Part shown: in pieces, positions 33,283 through 42,079 of the stretch
How the letters are laid out: each line of letters opens with the position of its first letter
How positions within the stretch are numbered: the first letter of the stretch is position 1
NCBI GenBank assembly: GCA_035294245.1
Contig: DATGLG010000059.1
Location: forward strand, 1 to 60,488
Reading direction: 5' to 3'
Length of the DNA stretch: 60,488 nucleotides
DNA from: DATGLG01 sp035294245
GTDB lineage: Bacteria; Pseudomonadota; Alphaproteobacteria; JACZXZ01
Program-made: the position numbers and the translations under genes
Notes under the pieces: generated by a model
The model's input: the letters and a program-made list of their open reading frames with translations, nothing else
Told to the model about the DNA's origin: nothing
Database searches by the model: none

Positions 33283-33834
33283 ATGAGTGACGCCATAATC
33301 CGCGATTCGCTTGCCGCCGATCTGCCAGCAATCCAGCGCATCTATGCGCATCATGTCCGGCACGGGCTGGCCTCCTTCGAGGAGGAGCCGCCCACGGTCG
33401 AGGAGCTCGCGCGCCGGCGCGAGGACGCGCTCGGCCGCGGCCTGCCCTATCTCGTCGCAGAGGCGGGCGGTGCCGTCGTCGGCTACAGCTATGCAACACC
33501 CTATCGCGCCCGCTCCGCCTATCGCTATTCGGTCGAGAACTCCGTCTATGTCAGCGAGGCGCTGCGCGGCCGCGGCATCGGCCGCCATCTGCTTGCCGCC
33601 CTCATCGCGCGCTGCGAGGCGGGGCGCTGGCGGCAGATGATCGCCGTCATCGGCGACAGCGGCAACGCGCCCTCCATCGCCCTGCACAAGAGCCAGGGAT
33701 TCCGTCTCGTCGGCACGCTTCGCTCGGTGGGCTTCAAGTTCGGGCGCTGGGTGGATACGGTGCTGATGCAGCGGCCGCTCGGCGAGGGCGACGGCATGCC
33801 GCCGGCGGATATGCCGTCGCCGGCTTCCCTTTGA
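33283..33834 (+). CDS. GNAT N-acetyltransferase, phosphinothricin-acetyltransferase-like
   Basis: A 183-residue GNAT enzyme. IRDSLAADLPAIQRIYAHHVRHGLASFEEEPPTVEEL at the start and GYSYATPYRARSAYRYSVENSVYVSEALRGRGIGRHLLAALIARCE in the middle (acetyl-CoA motif RGRGIG) match the Pat/Bar and methionine sulfoximine acetyltransferase type, as does IALHKSQGFRLVGTLRSVGFKFGRWVDTVLMQ. It transfers acetyl groups to amino-acid analogues such as methionine sulfoximine or phosphinothricin. RBS AGGAG lies 9 bases before the ATG. It is followed after 13 bp by the MFS gene, so probably one transcript. Confidence 0.9.
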   Translation: MSDAIIRDSLAADLPAIQRIYAHHVRHGLASFEEEPPTVEELARRREDALGRGLPYLVAEAGGAVVGYSYATPYRARSAYRYSVENSVYVSEALRGRGIGRHLLAALIARCEAGRWRQMIAVIGDSGNAPSIALHKSQGFRLVGTLRSVGFKFGRWVDTVLMQRPLGEGDGMPPADMPSPASL

Positions 33835-33847
33835 GCGGACGGGGCCA

Positions 33848-35065
33848 TTGATCACGCGCCGACTCGTCTGGTGCCTCGGCATCTCGCAGCTCGTCTGCTG
33901 GGGCATCTCCTATTACGCGATCGGCGCCTTCGGCGATCTCATCGCCGGCGAGCTCGGCTGGAGCCCGTCGCGCGTCTATGGCGGCTTCTCCGCGGCCCTC
34001 GTGGTGATGGGCTTATCGTCGCCGCTCGCCGGGCGGCTGGTCGATCGCTATGGCGGCCGGCCGGTGATGACAGCGGGCTCCGGCCTGACGGCAATCGGTT
34101 GTGCCGCGCTCGGCCTGTCGCGCGGGCCGCTTTCCTATTACGCGGCCTGGCTCTGCCTCGGCCTCGCCATGCGCCTCACCCTCTACGAGGCTGCCTTCGC
34201 CGCCCTCGCGCGCATCGGCGGTCCGCTCGCCCGGCGCCCCATCTCCCAGATCACTCTCCTCGGCGGGCTGGCGTCGACGGTGTTCTGGCCGATCGGCCAT
34301 GCGCTCGCCGAGCATTTCGGCTGGCGCTCGGCGCTCCTCGCCTATGCGGGCATCGCGCTCCTCACCATCCCGCTCCACCTCGCCATCCCGCGCGGCCGCT
34401 TCCAGCCCGAGCCGGCGAAGGGAGCCGGAGGCGAGGGCGCGCCGATCGCGGGCCGCGGGCGCCAGCTCCTCGCCGCCAGCCTCTACGCCGCGATCATGAC
34501 CCTCGCGAATTTCCTCAATTCGGGGATGTCGGCGCATATGATCCCCATCCTCGCCGATCTCGGCCTCGCCGCGGCGACGGCCGTGTGGATCGCGACGCTG
34601 CGGGGGATCGGGCAATCGGCGGCGCGCCTCTGCGAGGTCGTGTTCGGGGCGCGCGTCCATCCCCTCGATCTCAACCTTCTGGCGACGGCGCTGCTGCCCA
34701 CCTGCTTCATCGCCGGCCTCTTCGGTGGCCGCTTCATCGCCGCCGCGGTCGCCTTTGCCTTCGTCTACGGGGCGGGCAACGGCGTCGTCACGATCACGCG
34801 CGGCACGTTGCCGCTCGTGCTGTTCGATCCGCGCATCTATGGGTCCTTCGTCGGCAAGCTCCTGGTGCCGAGCTTCCTGCTCTCGGCCCTGGCGCCGCTC
34901 GTCTACGCCTTCGTCATCGAGCGCTTCGGCGACCGCGCCGCCCTCGACATGTCGACCGGCCTCGCCTTCCTCATGCTCGCCGCGGCCGTTATCCTGCGCC
35001 TGCGCTTCGCGCCCTCGGCTCAGAGGGCATCGAGGGGCCAGATCGGCCGGCGCAGCTTGCGATAG
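33848..35065 (+). CDS. MFS transporter
   Basis: A 405-residue permease with about 12 transmembrane segments. The MFS loop-2 motif appears as GRLVDRYGGRPVM (near residues 62-74). The start is a TTG at 33848, since no ATG lies near the first helix (LVWCLGISQLVCWGISYYAIG) and the TTG follows the acetyltransferase by 13 bp. Its last 46 bp overlap the M81 peptidase gene on the opposite strand; the last codons of both genes look genuine. Substrate unknown; an export role next to an acetyltransferase is possible. Confidence 0.87.
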   Translation: MITRRLVWCLGISQLVCWGISYYAIGAFGDLIAGELGWSPSRVYGGFSAALVVMGLSSPLAGRLVDRYGGRPVMTAGSGLTAIGCAALGLSRGPLSYYAAWLCLGLAMRLTLYEAAFAALARIGGPLARRPISQITLLGGLASTVFWPIGHALAEHFGWRSALLAYAGIALLTIPLHLAIPRGRFQPEPAKGAGGEGAPIAGRGRQLLAASLYAAIMTLANFLNSGMSAHMIPILADLGLAAATAVWIATLRGIGQSAARLCEVVFGARVHPLDLNLLATALLPTCFIAGLFGGRFIAAAVAFAFVYGAGNGVVTITRGTLPLVLFDPRIYGSFVGKLLVPSFLLSALAPLVYAFVIERFGDRAALDMSTGLAFLMLAAAVILRLRFAPSAQRASRGQIGRRSLR

Positions 35066-36495
35066 GCGAAGCGGCGGTAATCCGGCGTGGTGAGGGCGCC
35101 GGAATCGACGACGATCACCTCGCTCGCCATCGGCTGATACGCGGCGCGGAAATGCTGCGCCGATTTGAGGCCGATCACCGCCTTCCGCCGCGGATCGATG
35201 CCAAGCGAGAGGAAATGCTGGGGATCGGTGATCTGGAAGCGGTTGCTCGCCAAGACGATCTCGACGCCGCCGACGCGCAGCACGGCGGCGGGGCCCATCG
35301 ACATCTTGAGCCCCTTCCACATCGGGCCGTCGCAGACGAAATCCCCGTCGCCGAGACGGAGCACCGTGCCCGTCACCTGGAGCGGCGCCCCGAAGGCCGG
35401 ATCGATCTTGCCGCCGATGGCAAGCGTCACGCGAGCACCCTCGCCGGCCTCGCGGCAGCGCTGGACCGCCTCGGGATCGGTGATCGGCGCGAAGGCGGCA
35501 TTCTCGAGCCCGGCCTCGATCATGCCGCGCAGGAGATTGGTCGCGTCGCCATAGCCGCCGCCGCCGGGATTGTCCGTGAAGTCGGCGAGTACGATCGGCT
35601 TCTGGGCGCCGTTCGAGCGCTTGACATGCGCTATGGCCTCGGCGACGGGGACGAGCTTGAGGGTGGTGACGTGGCGCGTGCGCCAGACCTCGTCCATCAG
35701 CGTCTCGGCCACGGCGCGCAGCCGCGCGGGGTCGCCGTCGCCGCTCACCGAGACCGAGGGGCCCGCCTCGGCGATGTCGGCCCAGGCGAAGCCGGCATGG
35801 ACGCTGACCGCGTGGATGCCGGGCTCCTTCTCATAGGCCGCGGCGCGGGCGAGGACCTCCAGCATCGGGCTCGCGGGGTCGGTGGTGCGCCCGTGATCGA
35901 CGCCGTCGAGGGTGGGCCGCCGCGCGACGACGCTGCGCGGGGCGATCTCGCCGCCCATGGCGCGGGCGAGGAGATCGGCGGCCTGACGTCCGCGCTCGTA
36001 TTGGTCGACATGGGGATAGCTGCGATAGGCGATGATGATATTGGCGTGCGCGGCCATGCGGTCGGTCACGTTGGCGTGGAGGTCGAGGGTGATGGCGATC
36101 GGCACCTTCGCGCCGACGCGCGCGCGGATGCGGGCGAGAAGGTCGCCCTCCGCATCCTCGGCCCCTTCCGCCACCATGGCGCCGTGGAGGGCGAGGAGAA
36201 TGCCGTCGAAGGGGCGGTCGAGTGCTGCAATGACGGCGCCGGAGAGCGACTCCCAGGCCGCCGCGGTGACGGTCCCCGAGGGGGTCGCCGCCGCGGCGAC
36301 GGGATGAGCCGGCGCCCAGCCATGCTCCTCGGCGGCGTCGAGAAAGGCGCCCATCTCGGAGCGCGTGCCGCGGAAGGCCCCGGGGACCGCGTCGCCGCGG
36401 TGATCGTAGCGTCGGTGGAAGGCCTCGAGATCCGTCGCGAGGCGGCTGAAGGTGTTGGTCTCGTGCATGATCGAGGCGATCAGGACGCGGCTCAT
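35020..36495 (-). CDS. M81 family (MlrC-like) metallopeptidase
   Basis: A 491-residue protein matching the M81/MlrC family: MSRVLIASIMHETNTFS at the N-terminus, GILLALHGAMVAEGAEDAEGDLLARIR, ITLDLHANVTDRM and VIAYRSYPHVDQYERGR with candidate metal ligands His and Asp, then VVLADFTDNPGGGGYGDATNLLRGMIE. MlrC in sphingomonads cleaves linearised microcystin, but most members act on unknown peptides. The start at 36495 overlaps the dppF-type stop by 4 bp (ATGA), so it is the last gene of a peptide-importer operon, consistent with hydrolysing the imported peptide. The 3' end overlaps the convergent MFS gene. Confidence 0.9.
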   Translation of the reverse strand: MSRVLIASIMHETNTFSRLATDLEAFHRRYDHRGDAVPGAFRGTRSEMGAFLDAAEEHGWAPAHPVAAAATPSGTVTAAAWESLSGAVIAALDRPFDGILLALHGAMVAEGAEDAEGDLLARIRARVGAKVPIAITLDLHANVTDRMAAHANIIIAYRSYPHVDQYERGRQAADLLARAMGGEIAPRSVVARRPTLDGVDHGRTTDPASPMLEVLARAAAYEKEPGIHAVSVHAGFAWADIAEAGPSVSVSGDGDPARLRAVAETLMDEVWRTRHVTTLKLVPVAEAIAHVKRSNGAQKPIVLADFTDNPGGGGYGDATNLLRGMIEAGLENAAFAPITDPEAVQRCREAGEGARVTLAIGGKIDPAFGAPLQVTGTVLRLGDGDFVCDGPMWKGLKMSMGPAAVLRVGGVEIVLASNRFQITDPQHFLSLGIDPRRKAVIGLKSAQHFRAAYQPMASEVIVVDSGALTTPDYRRFAYRKLRRPIWPLDAL

Positions 36496-37499
36496 CCTCG
36501 CTGCTCCTGGTAATGGCGGGGGCGCGCCGCGCCGACGGCAACGGCCTCGTCGTAGAGGTGGCACTCGACCTTGTCGCCTCCGATCTCGCGCAGCCGCGGC
36601 GCCTCCTGCGCGCAGCGAGGCAGGGCGTCGGGGCAGCGCGGATGGAAGGTGCAGCCCGACGGCGGATCGAGGGGGTTGGGGAAGGCGGTGCCGAGATGGG
36701 TGTCCGGGACGCCGAGTCCCGGCTCTGGCGTCAGCACCGAGGCAAGCAGCGCCCGCGTATAGGGATGGCGCGCGGCGCGGAAGAGGTTCGCGGTCTCGGC
36801 CTCCTCGACGATGCGGCCGAGATACATGACCGCGACCCGCGTCGCCATGTGCTCGACGACGGCGAGATTATGGCTGATGAGGATATAGGTGAGCCCAAGC
36901 TCCTTCTGCAGATCCTGGAGCAGGTTGAGGATCTGCGACTGCACCGAGACGTCGAGGGCCGAGGTCGGCTCGTCGCAGATCACGAGCTCGGGCCGCATGA
37001 TGAGCGCGCGCGCGATCGCGACACGCTGGCGCTGTCCGCCGGAGAGCTGGCCGGGATAGTTGCCGTAGAGGCGGCGCGGCAGGCCGACGCGCTCCATCAT
37101 CTCCTCGATCTGGCCGCGCCATTGCCCCGGCGCGCCGACGCGGTGGACGCGCAAGGGGAGGCCGATGATGCTGCCGACCGTCTTGCGCGGGTTGAGGGAG
37201 GAATAAGGGTCCTGGAAGACGGGCTGGATGCGTCGGGCGAGGCCGAAGCGGCCGAGCCCCGCGATCGGCTTGCCCTCGATGAGGATCTCCCCGCGCGTCG
37301 GCGCGAGAAGGCCGAGCAGCATGCGCGCGAGGGTGGACTTGCCGCAGCCGGATTCGCCGACGAGGCCGAGCACCTCGCCCCGGCGCAGGGCGAGCGAGAC
37401 GCCGTTCACCGCATGCAATACGCGCTTGCCCTTGAGGAGGCCGCGGGAGATCCAGAAGCGCCGCTCGAGATCGCGGGCCTCGAGGAGGAGGGCGCTCAT
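36492..37499 (-). CDS. Dipeptide/oligopeptide ABC transporter ATP-binding protein (DppF/OppF type)
   Basis: A 335-residue ATPase: Walker A GESGCGKST near residue 49, Q-loop in VFQDPYSSLNPR, signature LSGGQRQRVAIARALI, Walker B LVICDEPTSALD, and switch His in ISHNLAVVEHM. The oligopeptide-type C-terminal extension ends GCTFHPRCPDALPRCAQEAPRL, with cysteines resembling the Fe-S cluster region of this subfamily. Second ATPase of the importer. Overlaps both neighbours by 4 bp. Confidence 0.93.
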   Translation of the reverse strand: MSALLLEARDLERRFWISRGLLKGKRVLHAVNGVSLALRRGEVLGLVGESGCGKSTLARMLLGLLAPTRGEILIEGKPIAGLGRFGLARRIQPVFQDPYSSLNPRKTVGSIIGLPLRVHRVGAPGQWRGQIEEMMERVGLPRRLYGNYPGQLSGGQRQRVAIARALIMRPELVICDEPTSALDVSVQSQILNLLQDLQKELGLTYILISHNLAVVEHMATRVAVMYLGRIVEEAETANLFRAARHPYTRALLASVLTPEPGLGVPDTHLGTAFPNPLDPPSGCTFHPRCPDALPRCAQEAPRLREIGGDKVECHLYDEAVAVGAARPRHYQEQRG

Positions 37500-38503
37500 G
37501 ACGTCGCCGCCTCGAGCGCCCCCGCGGCGCGCGCCTCGGGCGGGAGGAGGCAGCGATAGGACCGCCCCACCGCCGTCTCGGCGAGGGGGACGGCACGCGC
37601 CGCGCAATCGGCGAAGGCGTGGGGGCAGCGGTTGCGGAAGGCGCAGCCTTCGAGCGTGCCGATCAGGCTCGGCACCATGCCCGGAATCGAGCCGAGATGC
37701 TCGCCGCGCCGGGTTCGCCCGGGGACGGGGATGCAGCGCAGCAGCCCCTCGGTGTAGGGATGGAGCGGGCGCGCGAAGATTTCCGCGGCGGTGCCCGTCT
37801 CGACCACCTCGCCTGCATACATCACCGCGACGCGGTCGGCGATCCGCGCCACTACGCCGAGATCGTGGGTGATGAGGATCACGGCCATGTCGAACTCGCG
37901 CTGCAGGCTCGCGAGGAGGTGAAGGATCTGGGCCTGGATGGTGACGTCGAGGGCGGTGGTCGGCTCGTCGGCGATGATGAGCTTCGGTCCGCACATGAGC
38001 GCCATGGCGATCATGACGCGCTGGCGGATGCCGCCCGAGAGCTGGTGCGGGTATTGGGAGAGGCGCTCGCCCGCCGCGGTGATGCCGCATTTCTCGAGGA
38101 GGAAGACGGCGCGCTCGCGCGCCTCGGCGCGCGGCACCTTGCGGTGCCGCAAGAGCGCCTCCTCGAGCTGGTTGCCGATCGTGTAGGCGGGATTGAGGGA
38201 GGTCATCGGCTCCTGGAAGATCATGGCCATCCGGTTGCCGCGCAGATCGGCCATCCGCCGCTCGGGAAGGCTCGTGAGGTCCACGCCGTCGAAGACGAGC
38301 CGCGCCGCGCTGCGCCGCGCGCGCCGCGGCAGGAGGTCCATGATCGCAAGCGAGGTGAGCGATTTCCCGCAGCCGGACTCGCCGACGATGCACAGGGTCT
38401 CGCCGCGCGCCACCTCGAAGCTCACCCCCCGCACGGGCCGCAGCGTGCCGATGGTGAGCGGGATCTCCACGCTCAGGCGATCGACCTCGAGGAGCGCGGT
38501 CAA
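37496..38503 (-). CDS. Dipeptide/oligopeptide ABC transporter ATP-binding protein (DppD/OppD type)
   Basis: A 335-residue ATPase: Walker A GESGCGKSLT near residue 45, Q-loop MIFQEPMTSLNPAYTIG, signature LSGGIRQRVMIAMAL, Walker B LIIADEPTTALD, His switch THDLGVVARIADR, and the family C-terminus GCAFRNRCPHAFADC. The likely start is a TTG at 38501-38503 that overlaps the permease stop (TTGA) and directly precedes the conserved LLEVDRLSVEI; the upstream frame is only shadow sequence. Confidence 0.92.
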   Translation of the reverse strand: MTALLEVDRLSVEIPLTIGTLRPVRGVSFEVARGETLCIVGESGCGKSLTSLAIMDLLPRRARRSAARLVFDGVDLTSLPERRMADLRGNRMAMIFQEPMTSLNPAYTIGNQLEEALLRHRKVPRAEARERAVFLLEKCGITAAGERLSQYPHQLSGGIRQRVMIAMALMCGPKLIIADEPTTALDVTIQAQILHLLASLQREFDMAVILITHDLGVVARIADRVAVMYAGEVVETGTAAEIFARPLHPYTEGLLRCIPVPGRTRRGEHLGSIPGMVPSLIGTLEGCAFRNRCPHAFADCAARAVPLAETAVGRSYRCLLPPEARAAGALEAATS

Positions 38504-39399
38504 TTGCGGTTCTCCGGTGCGGTGAGGTCGCGCACGCCGTCGCCGAGCAGGTTGATCGCGAGCACGAGGGCGAAGAGGGCGACGCCGGGGATGGTGATGA
38601 CCCAGGGATTGAAGAACATGTACTGCTTGCCGTCGGCGATCATCGCACCCCAATCGGGCAGCGGCGGCGGCACGCCGAGGCCGAGAAAGGAGAGGGCCGC
38701 CGCGAGGAGGATGCCGTTCGCCATCTCTATGGTGCCGATGATGATGATGGCGTTGAGGACGTTGGGCAGGATCTCGGTGAAGACGATGCGCGAGGTGGAG
38801 CAGCCGACCGACTGCGCGGCGCTCACGTAGTCGAGGGCGCGGATCTGGAGCGTGGCGCTCCGCGTGACCACGACGAAGCGGTCCCAGAGCAGGAGGCCCA
38901 GCACCAGGATGACGTTCTCGAGGGAGCTGCCGGCAAGCGCCGCGACGGTGAGCGCGACCAGGATGACAGGCATGGCGAGCCGCGTCGTCACGATGAAGTT
39001 GATCACGAGGTCGACGCGGCCGCCGAAATAGCCGGCGACGACGCCGAGCGTGGTGCCGATGATCCCCGACATGATCATGACGCTGAAGCCGACCAGGAGG
39101 GAGATGCGCGAGCCGTAGATGAGCCGGCTCAGATAGTCGCGGCCGAGCTGGTCGGTGCCGAGGGGGTGAAGCCAGCTTCCGCCGTCGTCCCAGACCGGCG
39201 GGACGAGGCGCTGGGAGAGGTCCTGGGCATAGGCGTCGTGGGGGGCAAGCCAGGGGGCGAAGGCGGCGACGGCGAGGATGAAGGCGAAGATGGCGGCGCC
39301 GATGAGGAAGGTGGTGTGGCCGAAGATGCGGCGCCGCAGCAGGGTCCCCGCCGAGGGCTGGAGGACATTGCCGACGCTGACGAAGGTCTCGACGCTCAC
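38500..39399 (-). CDS. Dipeptide/oligopeptide ABC transporter permease (DppC type)
   Basis: A 299-residue permease with about six helices. The family N-terminus includes the HPLGTDQLGRDYLSRLIYGSRISLLVG block that follows the first helix, and the EAA loop is YVSAAQSVGCSTSRIVFTEILPNVLNAII. A late LSFLGLGVPPPLPDWGAMIADGKQYM segment is typical of DppC. It pairs with the DppB-type permease located 11 bp upstream. Confidence 0.93.
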   Translation of the reverse strand: MSVETFVSVGNVLQPSAGTLLRRRIFGHTTFLIGAAIFAFILAVAAFAPWLAPHDAYAQDLSQRLVPPVWDDGGSWLHPLGTDQLGRDYLSRLIYGSRISLLVGFSVMIMSGIIGTTLGVVAGYFGGRVDLVINFIVTTRLAMPVILVALTVAALAGSSLENVILVLGLLLWDRFVVVTRSATLQIRALDYVSAAQSVGCSTSRIVFTEILPNVLNAIIIIGTIEMANGILLAAALSFLGLGVPPPLPDWGAMIADGKQYMFFNPWVITIPGVALFALVLAINLLGDGVRDLTAPENRN

Positions 39400-39410
39400 C
39401 GGCCCTCTCC

Positions 39411-40328
39411 TCAGCCGATCCGGATGCGCGGATCGAGCACGGCGTTGAGCATGTCGGCGAGGAAGGTCAGCACGATATAGAAGCAGGCGAGGATGAGCAC
39501 GATCGCCTGCACGACGGGAAAATCGGCGCGGCTGATCGATTCCCAGCCGAGATAGCCGACGCCATGGAGAGAGAACACGGCCTCGATCACGATCGAGCCG
39601 CCCAGCGCGAAGCCGAGCTGCACGGCGGCCACGGCGACGAGGGGAATGACCGCATTGCGGAGGGCGTGCTTGAACAGCACCGTCGCCGTGCGCAGGCCCT
39701 TGGCGCGCGCCGTGCGGATGTAGTCGGAGGCCAGCACCTCCATCATCCCGGCGCGGATGAGCCGCATGAAGGCGGGGATCGAATAGTAAGAGAGCGTGAC
39801 GGCGGGCATGACGTAATATTCCCAGCCGCCGGTGCCGGAGACCGGCAGCCAGCGCAGGGTGACGCCGAAGAAGAGCATAAGCAGCAGCCCGAACCAGAAG
39901 CTGGGCAGGGCTTGCCCGAAGACCGAGACGGTCAAGGCCAGGCGATCGATCCAGGAATTGGGCCGGATCGCCGCCATGATGCCGAGGGGGATCGAGACGA
40001 CGAGGGCGATGGCGAGGGCCGAGACGCCGAGCGTCATCGTCACCGGCAGGCGCTGGACGATGATGGGAAAGACCGGCTGCTTGAGAAAGAAGGATTCACC
40101 GAAATCGCCGCGCAGCGCCTTCCGCGCCCAGTCGACATATTGCACCGCGAGGGGGCGGTCGAGGCCGTAGGCCTTGCGCACCTGCTCGATGTCCGACGCC
40201 GTCGCCGAGGGGCCGGCGAGGGATTGGGCCAGATCCCCCGAGACATGCAGCAGCATGAAGCTGATGATCGAGACGGTGATCGCGACCAGAAGTGCGACGA
40301 TGCTTCGTTTGATGAAATAGGCGAGCAA
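39411..40328 (-). CDS. Dipeptide/oligopeptide ABC transporter permease (DppB type)
   Basis: A 305-residue permease starting MLAYFIKRSIVALLVAITVSIISFMLLHVSGD, the standard DppB first helix. It continues with a periplasmic loop (AYGLDRPLAVQYVDWARKALRGDFGESF), PSFWFGLLLMLFFGV, the EAA loop YIRTARAKGLRTATVLFKHALRNAVIPLV and IEAVFSLHGVGYL. All family blocks are present. Second gene of the operon after the binding protein, 57 bp downstream of it. Confidence 0.94.
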   Translation of the reverse strand: MLAYFIKRSIVALLVAITVSIISFMLLHVSGDLAQSLAGPSATASDIEQVRKAYGLDRPLAVQYVDWARKALRGDFGESFFLKQPVFPIIVQRLPVTMTLGVSALAIALVVSIPLGIMAAIRPNSWIDRLALTVSVFGQALPSFWFGLLLMLFFGVTLRWLPVSGTGGWEYYVMPAVTLSYYSIPAFMRLIRAGMMEVLASDYIRTARAKGLRTATVLFKHALRNAVIPLVAVAAVQLGFALGGSIVIEAVFSLHGVGYLGWESISRADFPVVQAIVLILACFYIVLTFLADMLNAVLDPRIRIG

Positions 40329-40385
40329 CGCGGATCCTTGCGCTCCGCCGGCTGCGGCCCCCGGGGGCCGCAGCCGGCATCTTCC

Positions 40386-41909
40386 CTATTTCCAGCTATA
40401 GAGATAGTAGCGCGGAATCTCGTCCTTGAAGGGCGTGAAATTCAGGTCGCTCGTATAGGCGTAGTAGATGCTGTAGGAGTTCATGGGCAGCATGTACATC
40501 TTGTCCATGATCCGCTCGATCGCCTTTTTGTAGAGCTCCTCGCGCTTCTTGGGATCGGGATTGGTGTCGGCCTCCTTGACCCAGCCCTGGAGCTCCTTGT
40601 CGCCGGTGAAGTCGTCGGCGGAGCCGGTGAAGAAATTGCCCAGGATCGCCGAGGCGTCGTTCACCGAGTAGGAGCCCCAATCGCCGAAGGAGATGGGGGT
40701 GACGCCTTCGTGGTTCTTGTTGCGGAAGGCGGGATATTGCAGGAGCTGGATCGAGGCGTGCACGCCGATCTCGCGCATATAGCCGGCGAGCGCGTCCTCC
40801 CAGCTCGGCGGCTGGCGGAAGGCGTAGAGCGTGGTGTTGAAGCCGTTCGCATAGCCGGCCTCCTTCATCAGCGCCTTCGCCTTGGCGAGATCGTAATTGT
40901 ATTGCGTGGCGCCCTGATAGCAGCCGAACTGCGTGGGGAAGCACGGCGCCTTCAGCACATTGGCGCCGGGGCCGAAGAAGGTCTTGGTGAACTCGGGGCG
41001 GTTGATCGCATAGGCGATCGCCTGCCGCACCCGCACGTCCTGGAGCGGCGACTTGCCCGAGCGCCCGGCCGCGTCGAAGTAGATATAGCCGACGCGCATG
41101 GTCTCGCCCGAGGTCACGGTGATGCCCTTGACCTTCTCCATGTTCTTCACCTGGTCGGTCGGCACGTACCACATCCAGTCGAGCCCGCCCGCGAGCAGCT
41201 CGGCGATCTGGGTCGTCTTCTCGGGCGGGAAGGTCACCACGATCTTGCCGATCTTGGGCTTGCCCTTGGGGCTGCCCTCCCAATAGTCGTCGTTCTTCAC
41301 CAGCACGATCTGCTTGCCGGGATCGAGGCTCTCGACCTTGTAGGGCCCGGTGCCGATGGGGTGCTTACCCATGCCGTCGGGCCCGACCTTGGCGTAATAC
41401 TCATGCGGGTAGATGGGGAGCGGCCCGGAGACGTATTCGAGGGCGGCGGGGAAAGGCGCCTTCAGATGAATGCGCACCTTGTAGTCGTCGATCTTCTCGG
41501 CGCTCTTGATCCAGCCGACATTGGTGGTGTTGAGCACCTTGTTGGCGGGGTTCGAGACGTAGTTGAGCGTGTAGACGACGTCATCGGCGGTGAAGGGCTG
41601 CCCGTTCTGGAACTTCACGCCCTTGCGCAGGTCGAATTCGAGGGTGAGGTTGTCGACCCAGCGCCAGGCCGTGGCGAGCGCCGGCTCGTATTTGAAGGTG
41701 ACCGGATCGCGCTCGATCAGCTGGTCCCACACCAGGCGCGCGAGGAGGATGCCCTCGCGATTGGTGTTGAAATAGGCGTCCGCGTTGTCGATCGGCTGGT
41801 CCCAGGCAACCGTGAGCGTGTCGTTCTTCTTGCCGGCCTGGGCGGGTGCGGCGAATAGCATCGCCGTCACAATGGCCGCGCCGGTCGCGGCCATGAAGCT
41901 CCTGAGCAT
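40386..41909 (-). CDS. Peptide ABC transporter substrate-binding protein (SBP family 5)
   Basis: A 507-residue periplasmic protein. Signal peptide LRSFMAATGAAIVTAMLFAAPAQA. Family 5 features: NREGILLARLVWDQLIERDPVTFKYEPALATAWRWVD, LEFDLRKGVKFQNGQPFTADDVVYTLNYV, KHPIGTGPYKVESLDPGKQIVLVKNDDYW, and DVRVRQAIAYAINRPEF. The ATG at 41909 has GGGAG upstream and is preferred to one eight codons earlier. First gene of the importer operon dppA-B-C-D-F-M81; a promoter should lie in 41910-42079. Confidence 0.93.
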   Translation of the reverse strand: MLRSFMAATGAAIVTAMLFAAPAQAGKKNDTLTVAWDQPIDNADAYFNTNREGILLARLVWDQLIERDPVTFKYEPALATAWRWVDNLTLEFDLRKGVKFQNGQPFTADDVVYTLNYVSNPANKVLNTTNVGWIKSAEKIDDYKVRIHLKAPFPAALEYVSGPLPIYPHEYYAKVGPDGMGKHPIGTGPYKVESLDPGKQIVLVKNDDYWEGSPKGKPKIGKIVVTFPPEKTTQIAELLAGGLDWMWYVPTDQVKNMEKVKGITVTSGETMRVGYIYFDAAGRSGKSPLQDVRVRQAIAYAINRPEFTKTFFGPGANVLKAPCFPTQFGCYQGATQYNYDLAKAKALMKEAGYANGFNTTLYAFRQPPSWEDALAGYMREIGVHASIQLLQYPAFRNKNHEGVTPISFGDWGSYSVNDASAILGNFFTGSADDFTGDKELQGWVKEADTNPDPKKREELYKKAIERIMDKMYMLPMNSYSIYYAYTSDLNFTPFKDEIPRYYLYSWK

Positions 41910-42079
41910 GGCTGATCTCCCGTTCGTTCCCACCGTCTCCCTGTCCCTATCGCGCGCGTCGCTCCACGCTCGGCTGCGGCCCTCTCTGGGCTCTCTCGGA
42001 CGCCGCGGAACGGGCTAGCCTATCCGAGCCCGGAGGTTGCGACAAGCTTCGCTTCGTCAACCGTCGCGGCGCCACGGTG

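Noticed and set aside
33871..36513. An 880-residue plus-strand frame crossing the MFS and M81 genes
   Set aside because: It overlaps two well-supported genes in other frames and has Arg/His/Ala-rich shadow composition.
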